DNA of 64,000 nt from Chelydra serpentina (GCA_037349315.1 JBAIAC010000132.1:434001-498000), one strand, 5' to 3'; positions 10,261 through 20,745 are shown, counted from the stretch's first letter. Notes: generated from the letters alone by a model not told the origin. Translations and numbers: made by a program.

Positions 10261-10869
10261 CCCTGCACTCCCTGGTTCTCTCCATCTGCTCCCGCTCTAG
10301 AGGCTTTTTTCTATCCCATCTCTCCTACTCTTCTCTTCTGTGCTCTCTCTTCCCTGCTCCCCTTTGTTTTCCATGGGACCTGGCCCCATAGTTCTCTGTT
10401 GTGCAATATCGTGTTTAACTTTCCAAATCAGCTGGTGCCTGGAGAATATTTCCAGGTGGTTGCCCCCTACGTAGATTGCAGTGATGTCTGGTGTGTCCTC
10501 ATGGGGAACCAGCTCACAAAAAAGAGCCAGGAGCTGGTCCCAGTGTATCCCCCATCTGCTGTGCGGAGAGAAAATTACCTCCATAGATAAAATTACCTCC
10601 GGAGATAATTCTGCCACAGAGACTGCTGGCTCCCTGGCTCCTCTCCATCCCCAATGGGGATTTTCACATGTAGAAAGGAGGGTTTGGGGAGCAAAGATTG
10701 AGAGGGTGTCGGGGGGCTGAAAGGATGGGCAGTGCTCTGGGCTCTGCTTGAGAGATCCTGGCAGAGGGGCCGGTGAGGGAGGAAGGATTGTAGATTTGTG
10801 ATGTCTGACCTGCACTCTGCAGAGGAGGTGATAAGTGAAGGGGCATTTTTGATTCCTCCCCCCGTCAGT
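10261..10869. other. Unassigned non-coding sequence
   Basis: Nothing recognised. The open frames here do not resemble known proteins. Confidence 0.35.
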
Positions 10870-11110
10870 GTCCTGCAGTCTTGACTCCTGTACCCCCCCA
10901 CAACCCCAGTCCTAACTCCTGCACCCCCTCCCACATTCCCACCCCCCGCCACATTCCTACCTGCACCCCTCGCACCAAACGGGAGCTGCCCCAGGTCAGT
11001 GCTCCACACCCCAACCTCCTGCCCCAACCCTGAGCCCCCTCCCTCACCCTGACACCTGGCCAGACCCTGCACCCCAACCCCCAGCCTGCTCCTGCCCCCT
11101 AACTCCCTTC
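10870..11110. repeat. Degenerate C-rich repeat
   Basis: Strand-reversed counterpart of the G-rich repeats at 5840 and 45822: repeated CTCCTGCACCCC and CCCCAACC(C)TGAGCCCC motifs. Confidence 0.65.
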
Positions 11111-11407
11111 CTCCTTTGCCCCATTCCCGCCTCACTTCCTCCTTTGGCAAGTCACACAACGGAGGCCAGCAGGGAGACCGGCCTCCCTAGGCCAACCTCC
11201 AAGGGCAGAGGAGGCCAAGCCACAAGGCTCCAAGAGGTGACTGGCCGAGATCCTCCAGCTTCCCCTGACTGATGCCAAGGCGCTTTCTCAGCTCGTTTCA
11301 CCACCCTCTGTCCTGCAGGGGTTGGGGTTATCCCAGGGACAGGCCAGTGGCAGAAGGAGGAGTGTCTTGCGGGACAGCTAGGGGAGAGGGAAAAAAGTTA
11401 ACTGTCA

Positions 11408-11480
11408 TGTTTCTGCCTGGTTTTGAACCAGGGACCTTTTGCGTGTTAGGCAAACGTGATAACCACTACACCACAGAACC
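11408..11480 (-). tRNA. TRNAV-AAC: tRNA-Val (AAC)
   Basis: Paralogue of the gene at 2565. The loop CTAACAC gives AAC, and the B box is GGTTCAAAACC. Acceptor position 2 is G instead of T, leaving one mismatch. A run of six Ts follows the 3' end on the minus strand, a strong Pol III terminator. Confidence 0.8.
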
Positions 11481-11559
11481 TTCCTTCAAATGCCAACCAC
11501 TTGGCTGGTGCTCACGCTGGCACACACCGATGGGCGAACCTGGAGAAAGTGGCAGCAGC

Positions 11560-11649
11560 CCTTCGAGAGATCGACTGGTAGAGCAAAGGGCTGGAGCCGG
11601 AGCTCAGGACCTCAACCTTCTCTTGCCCTTGTGACTCCAGCTTGAAGGA
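11560..11649 (+). pseudogene. tRNA-Tyr-derived pseudogene with intron (GGA at anticodon)
   Basis: CCTTCGA acceptor, GACTGGTAGAGC D arm, CTGGAG at the anticodon, an intron of about 20 nt, then an exon 2 and TTGAAGG at the end. It has the same destroyed B box as the copies at 2374, 29226 and 31353. Acceptor pairing is otherwise good. Confidence 0.75.
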
Positions 11650-11820
11650 GAGCTTCTTTTCCTTCCCCTTGCTGAGGAAGAGCAAGAGAAGAAGGAAAGC
11701 CCAGGTGGGCACAAGTCTTTTCCTGCTGGGGAGCCTGAAATGAGGGAGTCATGGTGGGTAGAGGTACCACTGCGCTTCGAGAAAACAGTCCACCACTGCA
11801 CACAAAGGGACCAAAGAGCA

Positions 11821-11893
11821 TGCCAAAGCCTGGGATTGAACCAGGGACCTTTAGATTTTCAGTCTAACGCTCTCCCAACTGAGCTACTTCGGT
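11821..11893 (-). tRNA. tRNA-Phe (GAA), possibly defective
   Basis: D arm TAGCTCAGTTGGGAGAGCG, anticodon stem and loop TTAGA-CTGAAAA-TCTAA (GAA), B box GGTTCAATCCC. Position 1 is A instead of G, giving an A-C mismatch at the acceptor tip; the rest pairs. Only TTT runs follow. It is duplicated with the Tyr relic at 29498 and less closely at 31141. Confidence 0.7.
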
Positions 11894-11999
11894 CACTACA
11901 GGACACTTTTCTGGCCTGCTGCTTCTCTGTCCGGGATGTTTTTGCCAGTCATGGAACACAAAAAGGACGTCATTGCGAGCGGCCCATGGAGGGAAGATG

Positions 12000-12277
12000 A
12001 ATTTTTTTTCCTGCCTTGCTCAGCTTGATTTGCTTCCTCACCCCATTCCTGCCTTAGTTCCTGGGTTACCGGGTGGCTGAAGGCGACTGGGGCCCAGCGG
12101 TACGGGGAGGAATTTGGGCAGCTAGACCCCACTAGCAAGACTCCTGCCGCGATTTGTCGCCCCACCCCGTTGTCCCTGGTTCAGCTACTGCAGCTCAAAT
12201 TCTCCAAGACTCCCCCCCGCACCCAGCTCCCTCTCCTGCCATCCCCATCTGGATCCTCAATGCCCCTCACACACTTT
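12000..12277. other. Unassigned non-coding sequence
   Basis: Nothing recognised. Confidence 0.35.
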
Positions 12278-12316
12278 GTAAGAACAGGAGAATGGCCATA
12301 CTGGGTCATACCAAAG
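12278..12316 (-). mobile_element. CR1 3' terminus fragment
   Basis: GTAAGAACAGGAGAATGGCC followed by ATACTGGGTCATACC is the reverse complement of the very end of CR1. Confidence 0.7.
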
Positions 12317-12519
12317 GGGCTAAGGGGGGCGGCCTGCAGCCCATGACTCCATGGGGCTGGTAGGGGCTGGTACTCATGACGCAGAGTGCTCTGAACTCCC
12401 AGAGGAGAAGAGGTGGGCTGGACTCTTCCTCCCTCCAACCTACAGCTGACTACTAAACCGGGCCCTGATACTACTCCCTGTCAGTGCTATGTGTGTCATG
12501 GGAAGAGTTCCTTGTGTAA

Positions 12520-12592
12520 CCTTGGCTAGCTCAGTTGGTAGAGCATCAGACTTTTATTCTGAGGGTCCAGGGTTCAAGTCCCTGGTAAGGTA
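12520..12592 (+). tRNA. tRNA-Lys (TTT), divergent
   Basis: TAGCTCAGTTGGTAGAGCATCAG D arm, loop CTTTTAT with TTT anticodon, GGTTCAAGTCC B box. The acceptor has two mismatches (CCTTGGC against GTAAGGT). No T run follows. Internal promoters are intact, so transcription is possible, but the acceptor is doubtful. Confidence 0.6.
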
Positions 12593-12639
12593 AAGGGACA
12601 CTTTCTCCTTGTGATAACCCCCATGAACTTCTGAAGGTA

Positions 12640-13655
12640 TTTATTAATGACCCTCTTTAACTTTGGGCTGGATGCACTGCTGCTGAGGGGGCTAAAACAG
12701 TTGGTGAATGTGATTACAGGGCCATTGGCTATTATCTTTGAAAACTCATGGTGATCAGTGGAGGTCCCAGATGACTGGGAAAAGGGTAATATAGTGCCCG
12801 TCCTTGAAGAAGGCAGGATGCAGGGAACTACAGGCCGGTAGTTGGCAGCCGGTATCAAGTGGAGTGCCCCAAGGGTCGGTCCTGGGGCTGGTTTTGTTCA
12901 ATATATTTATTAATGATCTGGAGGATGGTGTGGACTGCACCCTTAGCAAGTTTGCAGATGACATTAAACTGGGAGGAGTGGTTGATACGCTGGAGGGTAG
13001 GGACAGGATACAGAGGGACCTAGACACATTAGAGGATTGGGCCAAAAGAAATCTGATGAGGTTCAACAAGGACAAGTGCAGAGTCCTGCACTTAGGACGG
13101 AAGAATCCCATGCACTGCTACAGACTAGGGACCGAATGGCTGGGCAGCAGTTCTGCAGAAAAGGACCTAGGAGTTACGGTGGACAAAAAGCTGAATATGA
13201 GACAACAGTGTGTCCTTGTTGCCAAGAAGGCTAATGGCATTTTGGGCTGTATAAGTAGGAGCATTTCCAGCAGATCGAGGGACGTGATTATTCCCCTCTA
13301 TTCGGCACTGGTGAGGCCTCATCTAAAGTATTGTGTCCAGTTTTGGGCCCCACACTATAAGAAGGATGTTGATAAATTGGAAAGAGTCCAGCGGAGGGCA
13401 ACAAAAATGATTAGGGGGCTGGAGCACATGACTTATGAGGAGAGGCTGAGGAACCTGGGATTGTTTAGCCTGCAGAAGAGAAGAATGAGGGTGGATTTGA
13501 GAGCTGCTTTCAACTACCTGAAAGGGGGTTCCAAAGAGGCTGGATCTAGACTGTTCTCAGTGGTAGAAAATGACAGAACAAGGAGTAATGGTCTCGAGTT
13601 GCAGTGCGGGAGGTCTAGGTTGGATAAAGTGGAACAGTTGCAAGGGTTTTCTTTA
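12640..13655 (+). mobile_element. CR1 LINE ORF2 fragment (reverse transcriptase C-terminal part)
   Basis: A frame from 12804 to 13682 encodes the later palm and thumb of a CR1 reverse transcriptase. [20 protein letters not shown] lies near residues 20-39, FADDIKLGG at 50-58 (the catalytic YADD motif in FADD form), then [11 protein letters not shown] and [11 protein letters not shown] further on. The 5' part of ORF2, with the endonuclease, is absent, and sequence is missing near 12830. The 3' UTR is also absent: the frame runs into the Thr-like tRNA at 13660. It cannot mobilise by itself. Confidence 0.9.
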
Positions 13656-13659
13656 GGCA

Positions 13660-13733
13660 GGCACCATGGCTTAGCTGGCTAAAGCACCTTTCTAATAAAC
13701 AGGAGATCGTGGGTTCAACTCCCCGTGGTGCCA
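13660..13733 (+). pseudogene. tRNA-Thr body with anticodon AAT
   Basis: Acceptor GGCACCA/TGGTGCC is perfect and the D arm GGCTTAGCTGGCTAAAGC is that of Thr, but the loop reads CTAATAA (AAT, an Ile anticodon). The T stem is disturbed (GTGGG/CCCCG) with two mismatches. It abuts the 3' end of the CR1 fragment. Confidence 0.65.
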
Positions 13734-13996
13734 ACCTGTGGAGTTTTCTCTTTGCTGTCAGGGCAGGGATAGTGTTTGGAGATGTTTCCCCCCCAGGATC
13801 TGCAGGGACATGCTGGCCACTTCCAGGAGCAGTGTAGCATGGAGGGAGGGGGCAGGGAGCCACCTTAGTGTTTCTGGCACATTTCTACGCTTTGGGTCTC
13901 TGTGGGGGCAGTGTCAGAGGGGGCTCTGGCCTCTGGGCTCCCACCTCAGCTTGCTGGCCGACAGGGATGTTAGGGTGCAGGGAGCGGGAAGGACGA

Positions 13997-14285
13997 ACCT
14001 GAGCATAAGAACTGCCATAGTGGGTCAGAGGAACAGTTCATCTGGTCTCGTATCCCGTCTTCTGACAGCAGCCAGGGCCAGGTGCTTCTGAGGGAAGGAA
14101 CACAACAGCCACTCACTGAGTGAACCGTCCCATCCTCCCCTCCCAGCATCTGGCAGTCAGAGGGACATGCAGAGCATGGGGATGCAGCATCCCTGATTCC
14201 CTCGGCTAACAGCTGATGCCCCGACCCTGAGGAACTGGTCAAATTCTTTGTTGAACCCGCTTGTAGTTTTGGCCTTCAACACATA
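13997..14285 (-). mobile_element. CR1 LINE 3' UTR fragment
   Basis: Minus-strand CR1 3' UTR with GCATAAGAACTGCCATAG at its terminus, then TCTTCTGACAGCAGCCAGG, and TTTTGGCCTTCAACACAT at its inner edge. Confidence 0.8.
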
Positions 14286-14951
14286 ATGCACACACACCTG
14301 CAACCCCACGAATTCTAAACACATGGGTTACACACCCTGAGGTCAAGACATTTTAATCAATACAGGATATTTTGTTCTGATGGGCCTCTTTGATCCCGAG
14401 CCTTTAGGGTGCCGTAAGGCCACTTCTACAAAAGCTGGAGCCTAAATCCTGAATGAAACTTGGTCTCCCCTCATCCTTTTCCTGTTCCCTCTCCCAGACA
14501 TTTCATAGACTTGAGGCCATAGCGACACTACAAGCCCATGTTAACTCAAGTTCTGTCAGCATAGACTCGCTACGGTTACTATGTCACTTCTGTGACTTAC
14601 TTGTGCTATTCTAATAAATACACTAGACCTGTAATGGTGATAAATGACACCACCATACAAGTATATTGAAGGCGAACCCTAAGGAAATGAAGAGTTTAAA
14701 TTATCCTCCACATGTCCCGTGTCCCACTAAAATAAATCCAACCCACAGGTCACAAGGCTCAATGTCAGGATGCTCCATGGTGCTGAGAGTTTGCCTGACA
14801 CCTCAGGGACACAGCGTGAGGTAGTGTCCCAGGAATCTACAGGAAAGGAGCAGAACCAGATTGACTTGGGCTGGGGAGAGAATTGAGAGTGTCTCAGGGG
14901 TCTGTATAGACGTATTGCCCTGGTTAGAAACTGGGGCTAAAACACAGGCCT
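14286..14951. other. Unassigned, relatively AT-rich sequence
   Basis: No exon, tRNA or repeat family recognised. Confidence 0.4.
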
Positions 14952-15033
14952 CGCTGTGAGCAGGATTCGAACCTGCACAGGTGAACCCTATTGGATTTCA
15001 ACTCCAACACCTTAACCACTCGGCCATCACAGC
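14952..15033 (-). tRNA. TRNAS-UGA: tRNA-Ser (TGA)
   Basis: An 82-nt class II tRNA with perfect acceptor GCTGTGA/TCACAGC, GGCCGAGTGGTTAAGG D arm, TTGGA-GTTGAAA-TCCAA anticodon arm (TGA), a long variable arm, and B box GGTTCGAATCC. TTTT follows on the minus strand. It belongs to a different sequence family from the other three Ser copies in the window and looks functional. Confidence 0.88.
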
Positions 15034-15400
15034 TGTGAGCACAGCAATGCCCAATGCCAGAGACACTGGTAAATAATCCCAACGCCTGGGCTTGAAGTCA
15101 CCTGAAATCCAGAAATCAAACAGCAAACCTGGCTCCCAAAGCACAGGAGGGATTTGTGGTTTGTTCTCTTTGCTTAGCCATGTGCAGTACAGAGAGGGCT
15201 TTGCAAAGTCTCCCCTCCCACAGAGTGGGAATGGGAAAGAATTGTTCACTTGAAGCTTGATTTGAATGATGATGTCTGGACCCCGCTGGCGCTCAAGTCA
15301 CAACAGCGAGCAGACAAAAGACAGGCTCCCACGTCATTGGAGAGAACAAGAAAAAGCCTTGGAAAACCCAGTAGTGTTAGGTGGCAAAAGAGCTGCCCCA

Positions 15401-15471
15401 AGCTCCCAGCGAGACTTGAACTCGGATTATAGGATTCAGAACCCTGAGTGCTGCCCTTACACCATGGGACC
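15401..15471 (-). tRNA. tRNA-Gln (CTG), probably impaired
   Basis: Matches Gln tRNA: GGTCCCA acceptor, TGGTGTAAGGGCAGCAC D arm, loop TTCTGAA (CTG), B box AGTTCAAGTCT. One base is missing in the D loop compared with the usual GGTGTAATGGTTAGCAC. One acceptor pair and the outer T-stem pair are broken. TTTT follows on the minus strand. Confidence 0.65.
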
Positions 15472-15791
15472 AGCAGTGATAAACTTTCGGTCTTCTGACT
15501 TCCAGTATAGAAGAGCCTGGGTGGACAATTTTTTGTCTCCCTCACTCAAGGCCTCTCTGGCCAGCCCTGCATTTTCCCAACAAGTCGGCACGCAGCGGTT
15601 TGCTGTAGACCCAGAAGCCTTTCTTCCTCCAGACTGTGAGGCCAGTGAGCGTGTGAGGAAGTTGCCCCTTCAGTCCCAGGCAATAAATGGCCCTTCCTAG
15701 GAAAGGCCAAGTCCTGAAAAGAAAAAAGGAATGTCAAGAACAGATGGCTTCTGAAGTTCTTGCAGGACATGACAGGGGAAAAGGTTCTGTC

Positions 15792-15856
15792 TGCCTAACA
15801 AGGGACTTGAACCCTGGACCCTCAGTCTGACCCTCTACCAACTGAGCTAGCCAGGC
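15792..15856 (-). pseudogene. tRNA-Lys pseudogene lacking the anticodon loop
   Basis: GCCTGGCTAGCTCAGTTGG and the B box GGTTCAAGTCC are intact, but the anticodon stem-loop is collapsed to GTCAGACTGAGGG, removing TTTTAATC-like sequence. Total length is only about 65 nt. Confidence 0.85.
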
Positions 15857-16009
15857 TCACATGGAAAATGGGCACATTTGGTGCAAAAGAGAAACTAGTC
15901 AAGAAAAAGAGGGTGGGAAACAATACAGAAAACCTGCTACTCTCTCTCTCTTAGCAGCCCTAGCCCCAGCATTCTCCCCCATCCTGAGACCTTCTTCTTT
16001 TTTTAGTTA

Positions 16010-16518
16010 AATAATGGATCCAGGAGAAAACACGGTTATACAAAGCAAAACGAAATCACAGACAAAAATGCCATCGAGGAAGAGGGCGGATTTTTATGAG
16101 CTTGCGCTGTGCAGATTTTTCTATACAGTGCAAGACAGAAAGGGGGGGGGGGGTTCAACCCTTCACATCTACAACTCCCCAAAACTCTACAACATTTAAA
16201 AGTCCACAATATTCTCGAGGCTCTGGGGATTCCAAAACTCCAGAAAGCTTTGGGGCCTCAAGAAATCCAAACAGCTCACCTTCCCTGTCTCCAGATGCAC
16301 GAGAGCTTTTGGTCAGGACGGCTTGACAAAATGTTCACAATAGGTTGGGGCTCTAGAACTTGCCACCTTGGCTACCGCTGGCTGCAGTCCTGCGGTTTGA
16401 CCCAATGGTTGGGATTCTCACAGCTTCGCCTGATGTCCACAAGTCTGGCCCTTGTGTTTGCTGCCACACTTTTCCTCTTGCCCACATGACACTTAAGGAA
16501 AGGAGAGCCAGGGCCAGG
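16010..16518. other. Unassigned non-coding sequence with a poly-G tract
   Basis: A G run lies at 16141-16153. Nothing else recognised. Confidence 0.4.
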
Positions 16519-16635
16519 CTTCACAGTCATAGCTACTCCATACGAAGCCAGTCAGGACTCTGCGGGAGCCTCCTCTCTCTGAGCAGACTGTCTCCAGGGC
16601 AAGAAGCTTACACAGCTTCCACCTTCCTGGCTCTG

Positions 16636-17201
16636 TGTCACGGAGTATAGGGGAGTCCGGCCCTGCACCCCTCTTCCCCGGATTCACTGGGAGTCTCAGC
16701 CAGCCAGTAGAACAGAAGGTTTAGTAGAGATGCCAGGAACACAGCCCAACCAGAGCTTGTCAGTACATCCAGGACCCCTCAGTCGGGCCCTTCCGGGGGG
16801 CAGGGAGCTTAGACCCCAGCCTGGGGCTCCCTGCATTTCGCCCCACAGCTCCAAAAGGGGCAGGGAGGCCAGACCCTGTCTGCCTCTCTCCCCTCTTCTC
16901 CGGCCAGCTCCAAACTGAAACTCTCCAGCCCCTCCTCCCCCTTTGTCTGCTTCCCGGGCCAGGAGGTCACCTGATCCCTTTGTTCGAACGCCTTCAGCTC
17001 ATACCTTTGCCGGGGGAGGGGCCGGGCCATCGCTTGCCAGGAGACAGAGCCATTCTCTGTGTCCAGGCCTCTGCCTTCTAGGGCTTTGTAACAATCATGC
17101 ACCGTTGTCCCACCACCTAGAAACTCAAGCACTGCATAGGGGAAACCGAGGCACCCACACAGTACTCAGGGAAACCTTAACAACAGTCCTAGTTGGTCAC
17201 A
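16636..17201 (-). repeat. 3' LTR
   Basis: 566 bp, plus-strand ends TGTCACGG and GGTCACA. Preceded on the plus strand by the target duplication CTCTG. Differs from its partner at 16939 (C/G) and 17195 (G/C). Confidence 0.92.
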
Positions 17202-17216
17202 TCTCTCCCCCCTTCG
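17202..17216 (-). other. Polypurine tract
   Basis: Minus strand CGAAGGGGGGAGAGA immediately upstream of the 3' LTR, in the position expected for plus-strand priming. Confidence 0.7.
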
Positions 17217-17243
17217 AGACCGAACTGAGCGGGGTCACTTTAG

Positions 17244-20200
17244 CTAGTGACCTGGGGAAGTTCGAACCCGGTCACACCAGGCCGTTCCAGTTCCACGTGC
17301 TCCCTTAGGTCGGGTGGGCTTGATGGCACCCGCAGGCCGCATGGGGGAAGATTTATGCGGCCCGTGCCCTTTTCCCATCCCAAAACCCCTGGGGTTCAAG
17401 CTGAGATGAGCTCTTTTCCCAGCGCTCCAGTCTGGAGGGCTGTAATTCGGGCTCTCTTGGTTAAGAGCCTCCCTCTTGATCTGGTCCCCTCTCTGACCAC
17501 GTGTCTGTGTCACCAGCCGCTCGGCATCGGCCCCTTTTCCTGGATGCATCCACGTCGGGGCGAGATGGTGAATATACACCGTAAAGCGCCACCCAAATAG
17601 ATCCGGCTGCTGCTTCTTAAGGGCCTGCACCATGGCCAGGCATTCCCTCTCTATGGCCGGACCGTTCTGCCTCCAGGGCAGCCGCTCCTTGCTCAGATAC
17701 CCAATGGGGTGTCTCCCCCGCTTCGCATAGGCCTGCATCAGCACCGCGCCCAGCCCTGTGTCTGAGGCTTCGGTGAACACTGTACAGGGCTTGGCCCCGT
17801 CTGGGTTTACTCGATCTATTGGGCCCTGGATTAGAGCCTCCTTCAGCGCACAGAGAGTCCTCTGGCCCTGCTCGGTCCAGACTGCCTCGTCTGGCTTCCC
17901 CTTCTTACCTAGCTCTGTGATGGGGGCAGCTAGGGACCTAAAGGGGGGTACAAACCTCTGGTGGTACCCCGCCATCCCGCTAAAGGCCTGGCCCTGTTTC
18001 TTGGTCTGGGGAACAGGCCAATCTCTGATCGCCTCCGCCTTGGCCAGCCCTGGGCTGTTGAATGACTGGTTCACCTCTAAAGCCAGCCTATCCTTGGCCT
18101 CTCTCTCCAGGTTCTGGGCTCTTTTCCCAGTTACTCTGAACGGGGGACACCTGATGGGAGGATGGGCTCCCATCTCAGGGGAGAGATCCATCAGGGGGTC
18201 TTCCCCCTTCTCCTCCCAATCGTCCCTTACCGGTTCTAGGGGTCCCCTTACTCTCCTTCCATACCACAGCTTGACAGGGAAGCCCCCGGGTGATTCCTGG
18301 GGCACTTCCCTTTGCCATCGGTGGGGCAGGTACTTGTCCCAGTCCTGTGGATGCTGATTTATGCAAGTCCTCAGCATCATCCTCACGGTCCCCTGAACTC
18401 TCTCCACCAGCCCGTTGGACTGAGGGTGATATGCAGAGGCCCAGGTGGGCCAGACCCCACCTTTCTCCCACACGCCCCGGAGCCGGGCTGAGATGACCTC
18501 GGATCCCTGATCTGTAAAGACCTCGCTGGGGACCCCCATTCTGCTGAAGATGGTCAGCAGCGCGTCTGCCTCGGTGTCTGCCCCGGTGGAGGACAGAGCC
18601 ACCACTTCTGGGTAGCGGGTGGCGAAATCCATCACCACCAGGATGCATTTCTTCCCTGACCAGGTTGCCCTGCTGAGGGGGCCCACCCTATTCATAGCCA
18701 CCTTCTGGAAAGGTTCCTCTCTGATGGGCAGGGACCTCCAGGGATCTTCTTCCTTCCCCTGGGCCAGGTGTAATAACCGGTGATGATACTTCTGGGGCCT
18801 CACCGGCTGCCTCCTGATTCCCCACAGTTCTACTTCCCCTTGGGAAGCCCATTCCCGGCACAGGAATCCCTTCTCCCACAGGGATCTGTCTCTGCAGTCT
18901 TCCCCAAGGGGGTTTGCAGCGCTGTGGCCAGCAAGTTCCCTTAGCTTCTCCAAGGCAGGATCCCTCTGCAGCTGACTGGCCAGGCCTGGGGTCACCACCC
19001 CACTGAGTCCGGTCCCTGGTGGCTCCCTCCCTGCTGTGGAATCACTTCCCGGCAGCACCTCTGGACCAGGCAAGCCTGGTTGGCAGCCGTCCTGCCCTGC
19101 CTGTGTGTTCCCCCACTCAGCTGGGGTCTCTGCTCCCCCCGTGCTCAGCGCTGCCTTGGCTGTCCCTGTGGGGCCAGGCAGCGAGCTCGCTGCTTTGGTC
19201 ACAGCATCAGAGACTGCCTGAGCCACCTCTCCATTGTGCAGGGGGGTGGGGAGCATCTCTCTGTCCCACCCTGCCCTAGGGGTCTGGTTACAAGCAGGCA
19301 GGTAACCGGGGCCTGGCAGCTCCTCCCCCCTGCCAGCCAGGTCATTTGCATTTTCACTGACCATTTCCCTCTTAGCCAATTGGTTTCCTGAGTTCAAATT
19401 CAAATCCTCGGCCGTTACAGGGCCAGGGCCTGGATCCTGTCCCAAAGATACACAGTCACCCCCCAACAGCACCTCACCGCTGATATCCTGGAGACCCCCA
19501 ACCACCAGCCAGCCCGACCCCTCCTGGGTCTGCACAGGGATCTGGGCCATAGGCAGGGCGAATGGGTCCGTCCCTGGGACCCTCACCCAGGTCACACAGC
19601 CCCTCAGCATCTGGTGGGGGTGCACCACCCGGGGCCTGACCACAATTCTCTCTGTCCCGGGGTCTTGCCACCCCCCGAATGTCTCTCCATTGACCATCAG
19701 CTGCCGCTTCCACTGGGGGTCCATAGGGCTTGAGTCCAGGGCCAGGAGTGGAAATCCGTCCACCATCCCACCCATCTGGCTGGTGGAGTTTATGGCCTTG
19801 GGACCCAGCAAGGGGGTTAGATCCGGGGGCTTTTCCGCAGGGTCTCCCTGGTTCCAATCACCAGCCTGCTCCACGGCAGTGAGGTGGGCCTCCACATCCC
19901 CACCCTCCTTAACCAGGGGCAGCAATTTAGGATCGAGGTTCCCTGCGGAGCTGGCACCCCGGGATCTGTCCCCACTTACCCCTGGCCAGTCCCCTATGCC
20001 TCTCCGTTCCACCACCACAAGTTCACGCTGCTGCTGCTGCTTCTTCTGTAGGTCTTTCTCGGGCTCTTGCTGTCTCTCACCGTCCTCTTGCTCTCTCGGA
20101 CTCCGCTCCAGTCCCATCCGTCTCCGATCCCCTGCCGGGGAACCCGATCGTGAAGACCCCCGTCTGGTTGGGGACCAGACTCTTGGGGATGCCAGGCTAT

Positions 20201-20531
20201 CACTCCAGCTGCTCCCAGATCCTGCTGTAGCCCCATTGGGGTCAGGAATCTGCTCCCTGGAATGGTCATCCTCCTCCAGCCGCATGATTAACTGGGCTTT
20301 AGTGAGTTTTCCAATGGGTAGCCCTCTCTTTTTGCACAGGGTTACAATGCTCTTCTTAAGGAGAAGGCGATAGGCCATCACTTCACTGCTTCCAAGTTGC
20401 TGTGGATCCGCAGGCCTGTGTGCTCTTAGCTCCCCACGGTTTCCAGGACGAACCCCAAGTGTGCCAGCCCTTCTCCAGGTCACCGCCTCTTTGCCAGGGT
20501 CGAGCTGCAGCTCCTCCACCCCTGGGTCCAC
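17244..20531 (-). CDS. Defective Gag-Pol-like frame of the retrotransposon (1,095 aa)
   Basis: Residues 52-90 form a SAP-like helical segment typical of this element class's Gag; M52 may be the real start. Residues 278-362 resemble a retroviral-type protease, but the active site reads DPGT rather than D(T/S)GA. Residues 588-765 are an integrase core with D635, D674 and E710 in the D-D(35)E spacing; its zinc-binding N-terminal part is mostly missing. Residues 791-828 look like the start of reverse transcriptase and 829-905 like its end, with the catalytic palm absent between them. Residues 911-1000 resemble RNase H, with E in place of the first catalytic D (FTEASD) and the late D lost. The reading frame survives across these gaps. 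The order integrase then RT/RNase H is that of the Gmr1-like group of Ty3/gypsy elements. Inference: not an enzyme now. Confidence 0.8.
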   Translation of the reverse strand: MDPGVEELQLDPGKEAVTWRRAGTLGVRPGNRGELRAHRPADPQQLGSSEVMAYRLLLKKSIVTLCKKRGLPIGKLTKAQLIMRLEEDDHSREQIPDPNGATAGSGSSWSDSLASPRVWSPTRRGSSRSGSPAGDRRRMGLERSPREQEDGERQQEPEKDLQKKQQQQRELVVVERRGIGDWPGVSGDRSRGASSAGNLDPKLLPLVKEGGDVEAHLTAVEQAGDWNQGDPAEKPPDLTPLLGPKAINSTSQMGGMVDGFPLLALDSSPMDPQWKRQLMVNGETFGGWQDPGTERIVVRPRVVHPHQMLRGCVTWVRVPGTDPFALPMAQIPVQTQEGSGWLVVGGLQDISGEVLLGGDCVSLGQDPGPGPVTAEDLNLNSGNQLAKREMVSENANDLAGRGEELPGPGYLPACNQTPRAGWDREMLPTPLHNGEVAQAVSDAVTKAASSLPGPTGTAKAALSTGGAETPAEWGNTQAGQDGCQPGLPGPEVLPGSDSTAGREPPGTGLSGVVTPGLASQLQRDPALEKLRELAGHSAANPLGEDCRDRSLWEKGFLCREWASQGEVELWGIRRQPVRPQKYHHRLLHLAQGKEEDPWRSLPIREEPFQKVAMNRVGPLSRATWSGKKCILVVMDFATRYPEVVALSSTGADTEADALLTIFSRMGVPSEVFTDQGSEVISARLRGVWEKGGVWPTWASAYHPQSNGLVERVQGTVRMMLRTCINQHPQDWDKYLPHRWQREVPQESPGGFPVKLWYGRRVRGPLEPVRDDWEEKGEDPLMDLSPEMGAHPPIRCPPFRVTGKRAQNLEREAKDRLALEVNQSFNSPGLAKAEAIRDWPVPQTKKQGQAFSGMAGYHQRFVPPFRSLAAPITELGKKGKPDEAVWTEQGQRTLCALKEALIQGPIDRVNPDGAKPCTVFTEASDTGLGAVLMQAYAKRGRHPIGYLSKERLPWRQNGPAIERECLAMVQALKKQQPDLFGWRFTVYIHHLAPTWMHPGKGADAERLVTQTRGQRGDQIKREALNQESPNYSPPDWSAGKRAHLSLNPRGFGMGKGHGPHKSSPMRPAGAIKPTRPKGARGTGTAWCDRVRTSPGH

Positions 20532-20745
20532 TCACGGCACCCCCAGGGGAACCCTGTCACTGCAAAATTCCTTCTCTCTCCCAGGGCCAAGCCGCAGGCT
20601 CCTCCGCCCCTGGGACTGCTCACTGCATCCCCCAGGGGGACCCCATCATTGCACAGTCCTTCTCGCTGGTCACACACTCCCAGGGGTTAAGCGTAGCTCC
20701 TCCGCTCCCCGAAACCGCTCTTCCGTGAGCCTTCAGCACGCCTGG

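Larger units (their letters stand above)
11185..11720 (-). repeat. Tyr-Val duplication block, inverted copy
   Basis: Reverse complement of 2300-2860, carrying the Val tRNA and the Tyr pseudogene in the same relative arrangement. The two arms are about 8.3 kb apart. Confidence 0.85.
15290..15960 (-). repeat. Lys-Gln duplication block, minus copy
   Basis: Inverse of 26990-27960: Lys relic, shared 3' flank, Gln tRNA, then GACGTGGGAGCCTGTCTTTTG-like sequence. This copy lacks the 350-bp hAT element present at 27550-27899 in the other copy. Confidence 0.8.

Noticed and set aside
17758..20373. Plus-strand frames opposite the retrotransposon
   Set aside because: Shadows of the minus-strand Gag-Pol-like frame.
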